Origin: Chloroflexota bacterium
Lineage (GTDB): Bacteria; Chloroflexota; Anaerolineae; B4-G1; SLSP01
Assembly: GCA_029555965.1 (NCBI GenBank)
Contig: JAKQHY010000211.1
Location: 1-64,000 of the forward strand
Direction of reading: 5' to 3'
Length of the DNA stretch: 64,000 nt
The translations under genes were made by a program, and so were the position numbers. Below are positions 24,400 through 33,486 of the stretch, one piece after another. Under the pieces are notes generated by a model. It was not told where the DNA came from. It ran no database searches and saw only the letters and a list, made by a program, of their open reading frames with translations. Numbering within the stretch: position 1 is the stretch's first letter; each line of letters starts with the position of its first letter.

Positions 24400-25869
24400 A
24401 TGCCTAAACCCTTAGTCGCCATTGTGGGACGACCCAATGTAGGAAAATCAACGCTTTTCAACCGATTTGTCGGAGAACGCCGCGCCGTCGTCAGCGATGT
24501 GGCCGGCACCACCCGCGACCGCATCATCGCTGAGGCGGAGTGGAATGACCGCACCTTTCTGGTAGCCGATACCGGCGGCATCGAAATCTTGCCGCCGACT
24601 ATCGAACAGGGATTGCGGCCCGGCGACGTGCTGCCGCTGTTGGAAGACTCGGCTGCTTTCATTCCCTTGATTCGCTTGCAGGCGGAACAGGCCATCGAAG
24701 AGGCGGACGTGATCCTGTTCCTCACCGACGCCGACGTCGGCCTTACCGGGGCAGACCGCCAGGTGGCCGATCTGTTGTATCAGACCGAGAAACCCGTGTT
24801 GGTGGTCGCCAACAAGGCCGAAAGCGCCGTCCGCGAGATGACCGCGCTGGAGTTTTACGAACTGGGCTTTGCCGAAGTCCATGCCGTTTCTGCCTTGCAC
24901 GGCGTGGGGGTGGGAGACTTGTTGGATGCCGTGGTCGCTCTGCTGCCTCCCCCCGTGGCGGAAGAAGCTGACCTGTCCGGCGACGCTGTATATATTGCGA
25001 TCCTGGGACGCCCGAACGTGGGCAAATCTTCTTTGATGAACAAGCTGCTGGGCGAAGAACGCGCCATCGTCAGCCCGGTTTCCGGCACCACGCGCGACGC
25101 GCTGGATACCACACTGCTGTGGGGTGACCAAAAACTCGTGCTCATAGACACCGCCGGCATCCGGCGGCGCGGCAAAATTGACCCCGGCGTCGAAAAGTAC
25201 AGCGTCCTGCGCGCGGCCCGCGCCCTCCACCGCACTGATGTGGCGCTGCTGCTCATTGATGCGGTCGAAGGCATCACGGCTCAGGATACTCATATCGCCG
25301 GCATGATCGCCGATGTGGGCGTCAGCGTTGTCGCGGTGGTCAATAAATGGGATGCGGTGGACGCTGCCATCCGTCAGGATCGCCAGGGCTTTGCCGACCG
25401 CGTCCGCGAAGACTTGAAATTCCTCAGCTACGTGCCCATCCTCTTCATCTCCGCATTGACCGGGCTGCATGTGGATCAGGTTATCCCTACCGCATTGGAT
25501 GTCGTCGCCGCGCGTTACCAACGCCTACCCACCGGCCAACTCAATGACCTCGTGCGTTCCGCCCTACAGCAACACGCCCCCCCTAGCAAGCGTGGCAAAT
25601 GGTTGAAGGTCTACTACGTCACCCAGGCGCAAGTGTCGCCGCCGACGTTTATCTTCTTCGTCAACGACCCGGACTTGTTGCACTTCTCCTACCAACGCTA
25701 TCTTGAAAACTGCATCCGCGAAGCCTTTCCTTTCCCTGGCACTCCCCTGCGCTTGACTTTCAGAGGACATAAGGAAAGAAAAGGGGGTGGGAAAGGGAAG
25801 ACTGGGGCGCGTCAGAAACAAAGTGAGGAAGACTTCTCATTCATAGACGAAGCAGATTTTGACGATTAA
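24400..25869 (+). CDS. der: Ribosome biogenesis GTPase Der (EngA)
   Basis: Double-GTPase required for 50S subunit assembly. G domain 1: GRPNVGKST (residues 8-16), DTGGIEI, VANKAES. G domain 2: GRPNVGKSS, DTAGIRRRGK, VVNKWD. A C-terminal KH-like domain ends TPLRLTFRGHKER. At 489 residues it is about 45 longer than typical, owing to an insertion of roughly 30 residues after DTGGIEI (PPTIEQGLRPGDVL...) in switch II of domain 1 and a Lys/Gly-rich then acidic C-terminal tail. The first G4 motif lacks the usual Asp (NKAES for NKxD). Confidence 0.97.
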   Translation: MPKPLVAIVGRPNVGKSTLFNRFVGERRAVVSDVAGTTRDRIIAEAEWNDRTFLVADTGGIEILPPTIEQGLRPGDVLPLLEDSAAFIPLIRLQAEQAIEEADVILFLTDADVGLTGADRQVADLLYQTEKPVLVVANKAESAVREMTALEFYELGFAEVHAVSALHGVGVGDLLDAVVALLPPPVAEEADLSGDAVYIAILGRPNVGKSSLMNKLLGEERAIVSPVSGTTRDALDTTLLWGDQKLVLIDTAGIRRRGKIDPGVEKYSVLRAARALHRTDVALLLIDAVEGITAQDTHIAGMIADVGVSVVAVVNKWDAVDAAIRQDRQGFADRVREDLKFLSYVPILFISALTGLHVDQVIPTALDVVAARYQRLPTGQLNDLVRSALQQHAPPSKRGKWLKVYYVTQAQVSPPTFIFFVNDPDLLHFSYQRYLENCIREAFPFPGTPLRLTFRGHKERKGGGKGKTGARQKQSEEDFSFIDEADFDD

Positions 25870-25944
25870 TTTTTTCTCAATGGATTCCATGGGGATAGAA
25901 CGCATACCCGTTGAATCCGTCGTGTAAGTACGGGAGTTATTGCC

Positions 25945-28900
25945 GTGTCTGCCCCATTGCCAGAAATCCATGTTGAAGTCCATAAGCTAGGGAACGAATT
26001 TTTCGCCGTTGCCAAAACCGGCGATGGGCGAGAAATTTGCACCAACCGTTTTGAACATAACCCCACCGGCCTGACCCACCTTGGTCCGCTGTGGTTGTTG
26101 GAACGTGGCATGTTAGGCCCCGCCGAGATGCAACGGGTCGGCGCGGCGCATGTGGGCCGCGCCAGCCAGGGACAGGTGGCGCTGTATGGCCGACGCCTCT
26201 ACGATTATCTGTTTGGCAACGGCAAACAATTCCGCAAGTTTCTGAAGGATGCCCTGGCCGATGCGTCCGTTCATCTGCGCCTTTCTATCCATGCCGAAGC
26301 GGCTTCCCTGTGGCGCTTGCCCTGGGAGTATATGCACGATGGCGTTGATTTTGTCTGCCTGACCGGGCAGCTCCAACTCACCCGCCTTCCCCAGGGAATC
26401 CCTTTCGTGATGCCTGCCGCCGTCCCCTTGCCGTTGCGCCTCTTGGTGGCCGTTGCCAGCCCCCTGGACCAAGAACCTCTGGACGTGGAAAACGAACTGG
26501 CCGTCATCATGGAAGCTTTGCGTGATGGCATGGACTCCGGCCTGGTGCAGGTCCAAATCCTCAACGATACCACCCTGACCGCGTTGCAGCAAGCGCTCGA
26601 ACAGGAACGCCCTCACATCCTGCATTACATTGGCCATGGCCGCTACAGTTCCAACCAAAAAGGCTACCTCTGTTTTCAGGATGACCATGACCACACCGCC
26701 CCCGTTACCGCGCTGCATCTCGGCCCGCTGCTCAGCCCGGCGGCGGACTTGCGCCTGGTCGTGTTGGCCGCCTGCCAGAGTGCGCCCATCGGTGTGTTGG
26801 ATGCCTTCGATAACGTGGCGGCAGGACTGCTCCAAAGCGGCGTCTCGGCCGTACTCGCGTTGCCCACCAGCTTGCAGGATGAGTCGGCCATTGCGCTGGC
26901 CCGCACACTGTACACCACCCTGGGAGAGGGCACCGATATGTTAACCGCCCTGCACCAGGCGCGCCGGGCCGTGGAGGCGGTAGATGCCGCGCGCGGCCAA
27001 CGCCGCTTCGATTGGGGCGTGCCCGCCTTGTATACACGCGCGGAAATCCTGCCCCTGGCAGATCGCGCGTTAACGCCTGCCGAAACTCCCGTATCCACGA
27101 CCGCGCGGGACGTGGGGGGCCTGATCGCGCCGGCGATCTGGGTAGATCGCCGGCAGGAAGCGCAAACCATGCAGTCCATTGTGCGCGATGCCCTGCCGGT
27201 GCTCTACCTCTGGGGGCCGGGCGGCATTGGCAAAAGCGCCGCCGCTGCCGCGCTCATTGAGCAAGTGCGCGACGATCTGGATAACGTGCTGATTGTGCGC
27301 TGTCAGGAATACCCTGACCCCTTGGCCGTGCTGGAAACCATCCTCGCCTTCTGGCGCGCGCAGGACACCGAAGCGCACCGGCAGGCGGCCACGTTGCTGC
27401 TCGATGTTCGCCAGCCGCCCGTCGAGCGCGCGCGCAAAGCCTTCCAACTACTTGCCGACCAACGCGCCCTGTGGGTGTTCGACCACTTCGACGCCTGGCT
27501 AACCCCCCCGGCGAACGCCACGTATGACGGCGGCGCCGCCCGTGATGCTTCTCAAGCCTATCCGGTGCGCGACACCCTCCTGGAAGCCCTTCTCACCGGC
27601 TTTGCGACCGCGCGCGCGCGCACCACCCTGCTGTTCACGGCGCGGCGGCGCTGGTTGGGGCTGGAATCCCTGCCGGTGACACACTCGCGTGAACTGCATC
27701 TGCCTCTGCTGCCTCCGGCCCATGCCACGCTGTTGTTGAACGCCCTGCCCTCTCTGAACGGCGTGCCATTGGAGGATAAGCAGGCCGCACTGCGCATGAT
27801 TGGCGGGCACCCCTTCGCGTTGTTGCTGCTTGCCCATTGGTTAACGGTTGGGCATACTTTGTCTGAATTACTCGCTGCCCCGGCTGCCTCAGAGCGCATT
27901 GCCGAAGCGTGGCAGAGCTATTTCCTCGACGAATTGCTGGCGCAGCTCGACCCCGGAGCGCGCGAGGCGCTGAATGTGCTGGCCGTCTGGAACGCCCGCT
28001 TCACAGCGGCCGACGTCGCCCAAATCACCCCTATCCTGGAGTCCCATATTCCCGATTTACTGCAAACGTGGTGCGCTCTCGGTTTGTTGGAAGTGTATGC
28101 GCCGGAATCTGAGCGTGAGCCGACCATCGCCACACCGTCCGCCCGCTATGCGCTGCCTCCGGCCGTGCGTGAGCAGGCCCTGGCGGCGCTGGCGCCGGAA
28201 ATGCTGCGGATGTTGCACGCTCAGGTCGCCGCTTACTACAGCGCCCCCTTTGTGGAGGAGGCGCGCCGCCAGATTACCGGACGGACCTTTTCCACCTGGA
28301 GCGCCGAGCGCATTGACTGGCTGGCGCGCAGCGCCAACGGGGTGTTGGGGATGTGGGTGCGGCAAACCCACAATTTTGCGGAAGCCCGGCAAGTTGTCAA
28401 GCGGGCGATTGCCTGGCAACATCACCTCCTCGAAGCCGGCGAGCCCGTGGCGGCCTTGGACGTTGTCAAAGCCATCAGCCCGGTCCTCAACCGTTGGGGA
28501 CAGAGCGACCTTGCCAGGGCGCTCTTAGCCCGCGCCGCCCATGCGCAGGAAGGCGCCGAGCGCTCCGTCAGTTTGACGGAGTTGGCGGACCTGGACCTGG
28601 AAACCGGCCATCTGACCGAAGCCCTGAGCGTTTATCAATCCATCTACCAGACTCTCCGCGCGCAAGACGCGAAGCCGCAGATGGCGCACACCCTCACCCG
28701 TATCGCCCACGTTCACCAGCAATTGGGCGACCTTCGCCAGGCCATTGCGCACTACGAGATGGCATTGGCCCTGATGCGCGCACTCAATGACACTGCCGGC
28801 GATGCACACTGTGTGCATCAACTGGCAACCCTTTACCGGAGAATTGGCGAGCCGCGCCAGGCGCTGCCGCACAGCCAGGAGGCCAAAATGTTTTACGCAG

Positions 28901-29289
28901 AACAACGCGACTTGGCCGGATCCATGACCATTGCCTATGAACAGGGTTTGATTTTTAAAGACTTGGGGGAACGCCAGAACGCTTTGGAAGCATTTCGAGA
29001 AAGCCTGGAGACCGCGCGCATCGTGGGCGATGACCTGCAAGCAGCGGCCAACCTTGAAGAAATGGCCGCCATTTTGCAGCAACTTCATAAATGGGAGGCG
29101 GCTATCAAGATGCTGCAAGAAGCCTTAAAGTTTTACCATCCTCACCCAGAGCAGCGCCGCAAAGTGGCGGCGACGCTGGAAACGTTGGGCATGCTTTACG
29201 ACCGGCAAGGGCGCGCTGCCGAGGCGCAGGCTATCTATGATCGCGCTAGATGGCTGCGAAAGGGGTTGGAACAGGAAGATATGACATAG
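25945..29289 (+). CDS. CHAT caspase-like protease - STAND NTPase - TPR protein
   Basis: A 1,114-residue regulator. After an N-terminal alpha/beta region, the CHAT domain (about 165-345) carries the caspase-type dyad: HYIGHG (His231) and VVLAACQSA (Cys277). A STAND ATPase follows, with P-loop GPGGIGKS (424-431) and Walker B ALWVFDHFD, a winged-helix-like stretch, and from about 850 to 1100 several tetratricopeptide units (LTRIAHVHQQLGDLRQAIAH, ALEAFRESLETARIVGDD). By analogy with TPR-CHAT proteases and STAND sensors, ligand binding to the repeats may trigger oligomerisation and proteolysis. The GTG start follows GGGAG. It lies 75 bp after der and ends 3 bp from a convergent gene. The target protein is unknown. 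Confidence 0.9.
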   Translation: MSAPLPEIHVEVHKLGNEFFAVAKTGDGREICTNRFEHNPTGLTHLGPLWLLERGMLGPAEMQRVGAAHVGRASQGQVALYGRRLYDYLFGNGKQFRKFLKDALADASVHLRLSIHAEAASLWRLPWEYMHDGVDFVCLTGQLQLTRLPQGIPFVMPAAVPLPLRLLVAVASPLDQEPLDVENELAVIMEALRDGMDSGLVQVQILNDTTLTALQQALEQERPHILHYIGHGRYSSNQKGYLCFQDDHDHTAPVTALHLGPLLSPAADLRLVVLAACQSAPIGVLDAFDNVAAGLLQSGVSAVLALPTSLQDESAIALARTLYTTLGEGTDMLTALHQARRAVEAVDAARGQRRFDWGVPALYTRAEILPLADRALTPAETPVSTTARDVGGLIAPAIWVDRRQEAQTMQSIVRDALPVLYLWGPGGIGKSAAAAALIEQVRDDLDNVLIVRCQEYPDPLAVLETILAFWRAQDTEAHRQAATLLLDVRQPPVERARKAFQLLADQRALWVFDHFDAWLTPPANATYDGGAARDASQAYPVRDTLLEALLTGFATARARTTLLFTARRRWLGLESLPVTHSRELHLPLLPPAHATLLLNALPSLNGVPLEDKQAALRMIGGHPFALLLLAHWLTVGHTLSELLAAPAASERIAEAWQSYFLDELLAQLDPGAREALNVLAVWNARFTAADVAQITPILESHIPDLLQTWCALGLLEVYAPESEREPTIATPSARYALPPAVREQALAALAPEMLRMLHAQVAAYYSAPFVEEARRQITGRTFSTWSAERIDWLARSANGVLGMWVRQTHNFAEARQVVKRAIAWQHHLLEAGEPVAALDVVKAISPVLNRWGQSDLARALLARAAHAQEGAERSVSLTELADLDLETGHLTEALSVYQSIYQTLRAQDAKPQMAHTLTRIAHVHQQLGDLRQAIAHYEMALALMRALNDTAGDAHCVHQLATLYRRIGEPRQALPHSQEAKMFYAEQRDLAGSMTIAYEQGLIFKDLGERQNALEAFRESLETARIVGDDLQAAANLEEMAAILQQLHKWEAAIKMLQEALKFYHPHPEQRRKVAATLETLGMLYDRQGRAAEAQAIYDRARWLRKGLEQEDMT

Positions 29290-29292
29290 ACA

Positions 29293-32200
29293 TTAGCGGA
29301 CCCCCATAACCGCTAATGGCGCGCGATCCTCTTCCCATCGCGCGCCGTTTTGATCGTAGAGCGGCGCGCGTCCGCCGCTGCCCGCGTCGTACATCCCCAC
29401 AAACAGCGTGTAAGTCCCCGCCGGAGCATCGTCTGGCAGTTTGAGTGTATGCATGTCCACAATCGTCTGCTCCGCCAGCCAGGACGTGGTGGGCGCAACC
29501 CCACCCTGCGGCCAGGCATCTGATTGCGCCCAGACCTTCCCTTCCGCCCCCACCAGATGCACAAAGACGGTGTAATCCAGCGCGGCGGATGCCTGCGCTT
29601 CCCAATACAGCGTGACCGAGAACGTATCGCCGGGATGCAGCGCTTCGGCGGGCGCGTCGAACCCCGCCAACTGCGCGAAGCTCCCAGCGCCTTGCTCCAC
29701 CGTGACCTGAAACGGCGTCTGCGGCGCGGCGGCGCAGGGCGGTAGGCAGCGCGCGCGGGCGTGGACGCGCACGTCGCCCAGCGCCGCAGGCGCTTCCGCG
29801 CCTGCCTGGATGAGCAACGTGCAGATGCCCTCCGCCAGAGCCGGATCGGTGCGCGGCGCGTAGTGCGTCACGTAGCGATGGCCTTTCGGCCACAGGGCCG
29901 GATCGCCGGGCGCGACCGCCAACGCCCCGGCGGAGGTGTCCGCTTCGTCGCAGCGCAGCCACCAACGCACCTGCTGCGGCGGATCGCCTGGCGTGCGCTC
30001 CCAGCCCAGGCTGAACGGTAGCCGGTCACCGGCCCAATGCTCGGCGGGCGGCGGCGTCGCCCCGATCAGGCGCAGCCCGACGGTCGGCGCGCTCACCTCC
30101 GAGGGCAGATCGAGCGCGGACGCCGGGTAGGGCGCGGCGGCGACGGTCACCGTCCCCAACAGCGCCTGGACGCCGCCAAACGCGCCATCGGCGCGGGCGA
30201 CGCCAAGCTGTCGCCCGGCGCTGTCGGAGAGGCTCAACGTGAGCGTGTACGTCCCCGGCGGCAGCGTCAACGGCAGGGGCAGATAGGCCGTCCCATCGGT
30301 GACGCGCCCCACTTCCCACGCGGCGGCGGGCCAGGTGCGGTCGTCCACCAGCGCGTTGCCGTTCGCCAGCCACGTCACGCCCCCGGCGGCGTCCCACAAG
30401 GCTAGATAGCCCTGCAACGTGTCCAACGGCGCCAGCGCCCGCCAGCGCAAGCGCACCGTCAGCACCCCCGGCGCACTGACCGTCTCCTGCCAGACGGCAG
30501 CCAGCAGATCGAGCTTGCCGTCAAAGCGCGCCTGATACTCCGGCGGCGCGTGCCACGGCGCGTGCAGCGTGCAGCGTTCTACGGCGAAAGCGTCCACCGG
30601 CGCGTCCGGCGTGCAGGTGAGGTCGGCGGCGGCCAGCAACGCGGCGAGGTGTTGTTCCGCCTGGGGATGGCACTGCGGCGCGTGGCCCCAGCGGAAGGTC
30701 GTCCCCGCCGGGATGCGCTGCGCCAGCCAGTCGCGCAACGCGACGTTGTCGCCGGTGGGCGCGATGGCGTCCGCCGGCGCGCCGGGCAGCGGGCCAGGCA
30801 GCAGCCAGGGCAGCGCCGAATCCCACCGGGCGCGCAGCGCGTCCGCCGCGCGCGCGTACAACGTCGCCAGCGGGAGGCCGGCGATGCGCAGCCGGGCGAT
30901 GGGCGTCGCCTCCGCCGGCAGCGGGGACTCCGCCTGCACGAAGAGGTCGCTGCACGGGACGAGGTCGGCGTCCCAGCGCACAGTCCGCCCGGCGAAGAAC
31001 GGCGCGGCGCCCGGCACGTTGACCGCGAGCAGCGTCGTCGCTTCCGGCGCGACGCGCGCCGCCAGTCCGGCGCTTTCGCCCCAGCCCAGGGGGATGAGTC
31101 GCCGCGCCAGCCACGGCCCGCCCAGCAGGGGATCGGCGTAGAAGAGCGGCAACGGCGCGAGCATGGCCCAGGGAAACAGGAGCAAAAGAAGTAGGAAGTA
31201 GGAAGTAGGAAGTAGGGGTTTGCGACTTTGGACATAGTGTCCTCTGTGTCCTCTGTATTCTCTGTGGCCGGCCCCGGCTTGGGCGGCGAGGGCGGTGAGG
31301 AGGGGGATGGCGGTGAGGGCGTAGCGGTCGAATTTTTTGGTCGCCAGGATCAGCGGGAGCAGGTAGGAGAGCGCGGGCAGGATGAACCACAGCCCCGCAC
31401 CGGTGCGTGAGTCCGGATTCCTCAACTGATTGAGGACGGCCAGCCCCAATCCCAGCAGCACGGGCGGGGTGAGGCGCAGCAGCAGCACCAGCGGGTAGAA
31501 AAATGGACCGGGATCGGGGTGGAGTTGGCCCAGGAAGAACACGTCCCGCGCGCCGATGCCTTCGTGATAGCCGACGGCGCCGATCAAGCCGGTCAGTGCG
31601 GCCGCCGGATCGCTCCAAAAGGGCGGGTAGAGAGCGAGAAACAGGAGCAGCGTCAGCGCGGCGAGGGCGACGACGCGCAGCAGACGCCGCACCCAGGGGC
31701 CGTCGCCGCGCACCAACAGCGCCAACGCCACACCCGGCGCGGCGAGCAGGCCGAGGGTTTTGGTCAGCCCGGCCAGCGCCAGGCACAGGGCGGCGCAGCA
31801 CAGCGCAACGGATAGAACGGGGGGAACCGTGAGCGCGCTGTCGCGCCGGGGGAGGAGGCACAGGACGGCCAGCAGGATCGCCGTGGCCTGGAGCGCGTCG
31901 GTGTGCAGCAGGCCCGAAAGCCCGATGAGGAACGGGTCGAGGGCGAGGAAGAGCGCGAGCCGCCGCGCGGCGCGTTCCCCCAGACGGCGGGACGCCAGCC
32001 GATAGGCCAGCGCGACGCCAAGCGCTGTGACGAGCGCCACCAGGGTACGCCCGGCAGGCAGAAAGAAAGCCAGGTGGTCGAAGGCGGCGTCGTTTTCAGG
32101 GGCCAGCCACGCCAGGTTGCGAATCCACGCCAGGTGGGCGGCGGACTCCGCCGGGGCCACGAGTTGGGTGAGGCGCACGCCCAGCGCGCCCAACGCCATC

Positions 32201-32394
32201 GTCGTCAGCCCCGGATGGCCGGTCTGCGGAATCGCGCCCCAATCGCCGGCCGCGAGGGCGTCGGCCAACTGCACGCTGCGCATCACCCAAATCGGCTCGT
32301 CCGGCGTGACGTACAGTCCCAGTGGGATCAGGCGCACCAGCAGCGCCAGCAGGAAAATCGCCCCTGCCCGCCGCCAGACTTCCCCCTTACTCAT
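29293..32394 (-). CDS. Polytopic glycosyltransferase (GT39/PMT-like) with large C-terminal domain
   Basis: A 1,033-residue membrane enzyme. The first 420 residues contain about ten hydrophobic helices. An N-terminal YVTPDEPIW holds the acidic catalytic-site motif of polyprenyl-phosphate-sugar-dependent transferases. Residues from about 440 on are extracytoplasmic and strand-rich, with two repeated sandwich-like units. A polyprenyl-phosphate sugar synthase of GT2 type lies immediately upstream and may make its donor. Residues about 378-403 (YRGHRGHYVQSRKPLLPTSY region) are encoded by the same low-complexity repeats that occupy intergenic DNA, so a repeat has been tolerated inside the gene. Confidence 0.82.
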   Translation of the reverse strand: MSKGEVWRRAGAIFLLALLVRLIPLGLYVTPDEPIWVMRSVQLADALAAGDWGAIPQTGHPGLTTMALGALGVRLTQLVAPAESAAHLAWIRNLAWLAPENDAAFDHLAFFLPAGRTLVALVTALGVALAYRLASRRLGERAARRLALFLALDPFLIGLSGLLHTDALQATAILLAVLCLLPRRDSALTVPPVLSVALCCAALCLALAGLTKTLGLLAAPGVALALLVRGDGPWVRRLLRVVALAALTLLLFLALYPPFWSDPAAALTGLIGAVGYHEGIGARDVFFLGQLHPDPGPFFYPLVLLLRLTPPVLLGLGLAVLNQLRNPDSRTGAGLWFILPALSYLLPLILATKKFDRYALTAIPLLTALAAQAGAGHREYRGHRGHYVQSRKPLLPTSYFLLLLLLFPWAMLAPLPLFYADPLLGGPWLARRLIPLGWGESAGLAARVAPEATTLLAVNVPGAAPFFAGRTVRWDADLVPCSDLFVQAESPLPAEATPIARLRIAGLPLATLYARAADALRARWDSALPWLLPGPLPGAPADAIAPTGDNVALRDWLAQRIPAGTTFRWGHAPQCHPQAEQHLAALLAAADLTCTPDAPVDAFAVERCTLHAPWHAPPEYQARFDGKLDLLAAVWQETVSAPGVLTVRLRWRALAPLDTLQGYLALWDAAGGVTWLANGNALVDDRTWPAAAWEVGRVTDGTAYLPLPLTLPPGTYTLTLSLSDSAGRQLGVARADGAFGGVQALLGTVTVAAAPYPASALDLPSEVSAPTVGLRLIGATPPPAEHWAGDRLPFSLGWERTPGDPPQQVRWWLRCDEADTSAGALAVAPGDPALWPKGHRYVTHYAPRTDPALAEGICTLLIQAGAEAPAALGDVRVHARARCLPPCAAAPQTPFQVTVEQGAGSFAQLAGFDAPAEALHPGDTFSVTLYWEAQASAALDYTVFVHLVGAEGKVWAQSDAWPQGGVAPTTSWLAEQTIVDMHTLKLPDDAPAGTYTLFVGMYDAGSGGRAPLYDQNGARWEEDRAPLAVMGVR
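31189..31264. repeat. Intergenic-type repeats embedded in a coding sequence
   Basis: Four tandem GAAGTAG heptamers (31189-31216) and CCTCTGT/TCTCTGTG units (31240-31264), matching repeat families otherwise seen between genes. They lie in frame inside the GT39-like gene. On the coding strand CTACTTC contains no stop codon, unlike GAGTTAG/CTAACTC. Confidence 0.7.
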
Positions 32395-32428
32395 TACCCC
32401 TTACCCATTTCCGCTTTCCAATTTCCCA

Positions 32429-33394
32429 TCACTCTTCCGACCGCACCACATAAATCGCCTTATCCTGCACCTCAAAATACGTGCGGATCATCAACTCACC
32501 GAGCAGGCCCATCATCAGGAATTGCACGCCGAGGATGATCAGCAGGATCGCCAGGGAGAGCAGCGGACGGTTGCCGATGTCCGCGCCGGTGAAGAGTTTG
32601 AACAGGGTGAGGTAAAGTCCCAGGAGGAAGCCCACGCCGCCGCTGACCAGTCCGGCCAGGCCGAAGAGTTGCATCGGGCGGCCCATGTACGTCAGCAGGA
32701 AGAACACAGTGATGAGGTCGAGGATCACGCGGATGGTTTTGCTCAGGTTGTACTTGGATTTGCCGTAGCGGCGGGGGCGGTCGTTGACGGGTACTTCGGC
32801 CACGCGCACGCCCATGCTCGACGCCAGCGCCGGGATGAAGCGGTGCAGTTCGCCGTAAAGCTGAACGTGTTTGGCGACTTCCCAATGATAGATTTTCAGC
32901 GAGCAGCCGTAATCGTGCAGCGTTACGCCGGTCGCCCGCCCGATCAGGTGATTCGCCAGCAGGGACGGCAGGCGGCGAGAGAGGAACGGCTCTTTGCGCT
33001 CCACGCGCCAGCCGCTCACGATGTCGTATCCCCCTTCCTCCATCAGCTTCAGCAACTTGGGGATGTCAGCGGGATCGTTCTGACCGTCGGCATCCATCGT
33101 GATGACGTAGGTGCCGCGCGCCAGGTCGAAGCCTGCCGCAAAGCCCGCCGTCTGTCCGAAGTTGCGGCGGAACTGCACGATGCGCAGATGCGGTTCCCGC
33201 TGCTTCAGCGCGCGGAGGACGTCCAGGCTGTCGTCCGTGCTGCCGTCGTTCACCGCGATGATCTCGTAAGAGCGCCCCAACGCCTGTAGAGCGATGGAGA
33301 GTTCCGGGATGAAGGTCTTGAGATTACCCGCTTCGTTATAGACGGGCAAGACGACGGAAATGTCTAATTCGGGCTGTGATATGGGTTGTTTCAT
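32429..33394 (-). CDS. Polyprenyl-phosphate glycosyltransferase, GT2 (DPM1/ArnC-like)
   Basis: Makes a polyprenyl-phosphate-linked sugar from a nucleotide donor on the inner face of the membrane. 321 residues from the ATG at 33394 (AAAGGAG ribosome-binding site). GT2 motifs: VVLPVYNEAGNL, IAVNDGSTDDSLD, MDADGQNDPADIP and SGWRVERKEP. Two C-terminal transmembrane helices (LDLITVFFLLTYM region and LLIILGVQFLMMGLLGELM) are typical of the GtrB/ArnC group. It is followed after 34 bp by the GT39-like transferase, its likely partner. Confidence 0.92.
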   Translation of the reverse strand: MKQPISQPELDISVVLPVYNEAGNLKTFIPELSIALQALGRSYEIIAVNDGSTDDSLDVLRALKQREPHLRIVQFRRNFGQTAGFAAGFDLARGTYVITMDADGQNDPADIPKLLKLMEEGGYDIVSGWRVERKEPFLSRRLPSLLANHLIGRATGVTLHDYGCSLKIYHWEVAKHVQLYGELHRFIPALASSMGVRVAEVPVNDRPRRYGKSKYNLSKTIRVILDLITVFFLLTYMGRPMQLFGLAGLVSGGVGFLLGLYLTLFKLFTGADIGNRPLLSLAILLIILGVQFLMMGLLGELMIRTYFEVQDKAIYVVRSEE

Positions 33395-33417
33395 AATGAC
33401 TCCTTTGACGAATTGCG

Positions 33418-33486
33418 AGTTAGGAGTTAGGAATTGCGAGTTGCGAAGGAGGGGCATTTCATTCCTAACTCCTAACTCCTAACTCC
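33418..33486. repeat. GAGTTAG / CTAACTC heptamer hairpin at the end of the cyclase gene
   Basis: AGTTAGGAGTTAGGAAT (33418-33434) pairs perfectly with 33461-33477. The right arm continues as CTAACTC tandem units that contain the stop codon of the cyclase-AAA-TPR gene and code its last residues (LGVRS). Confidence 0.75.

Noticed and set aside
25871-25923. Further copy of the AACGGATT palindrome between der and the CHAT gene
   Set aside because: Only loose similarity (CTCAATGGATTCC ... CCGTTGAATCCGTCG); too degenerate to annotate as a copy. The same applies to 7569-7622.
26440-27000. Peptidase C14 metacaspase rather than CHAT
   Set aside because: The ERPHILHYIGHG and LAACQSA wording and the ABC-like strand order fit CHAT; either way the dyad is the same clan.
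30521-31861. 446-residue minus-strand frame overlapping the GT39-like gene
   Set aside because: Pro/Arg-rich alternative frame of the true gene with no motif.
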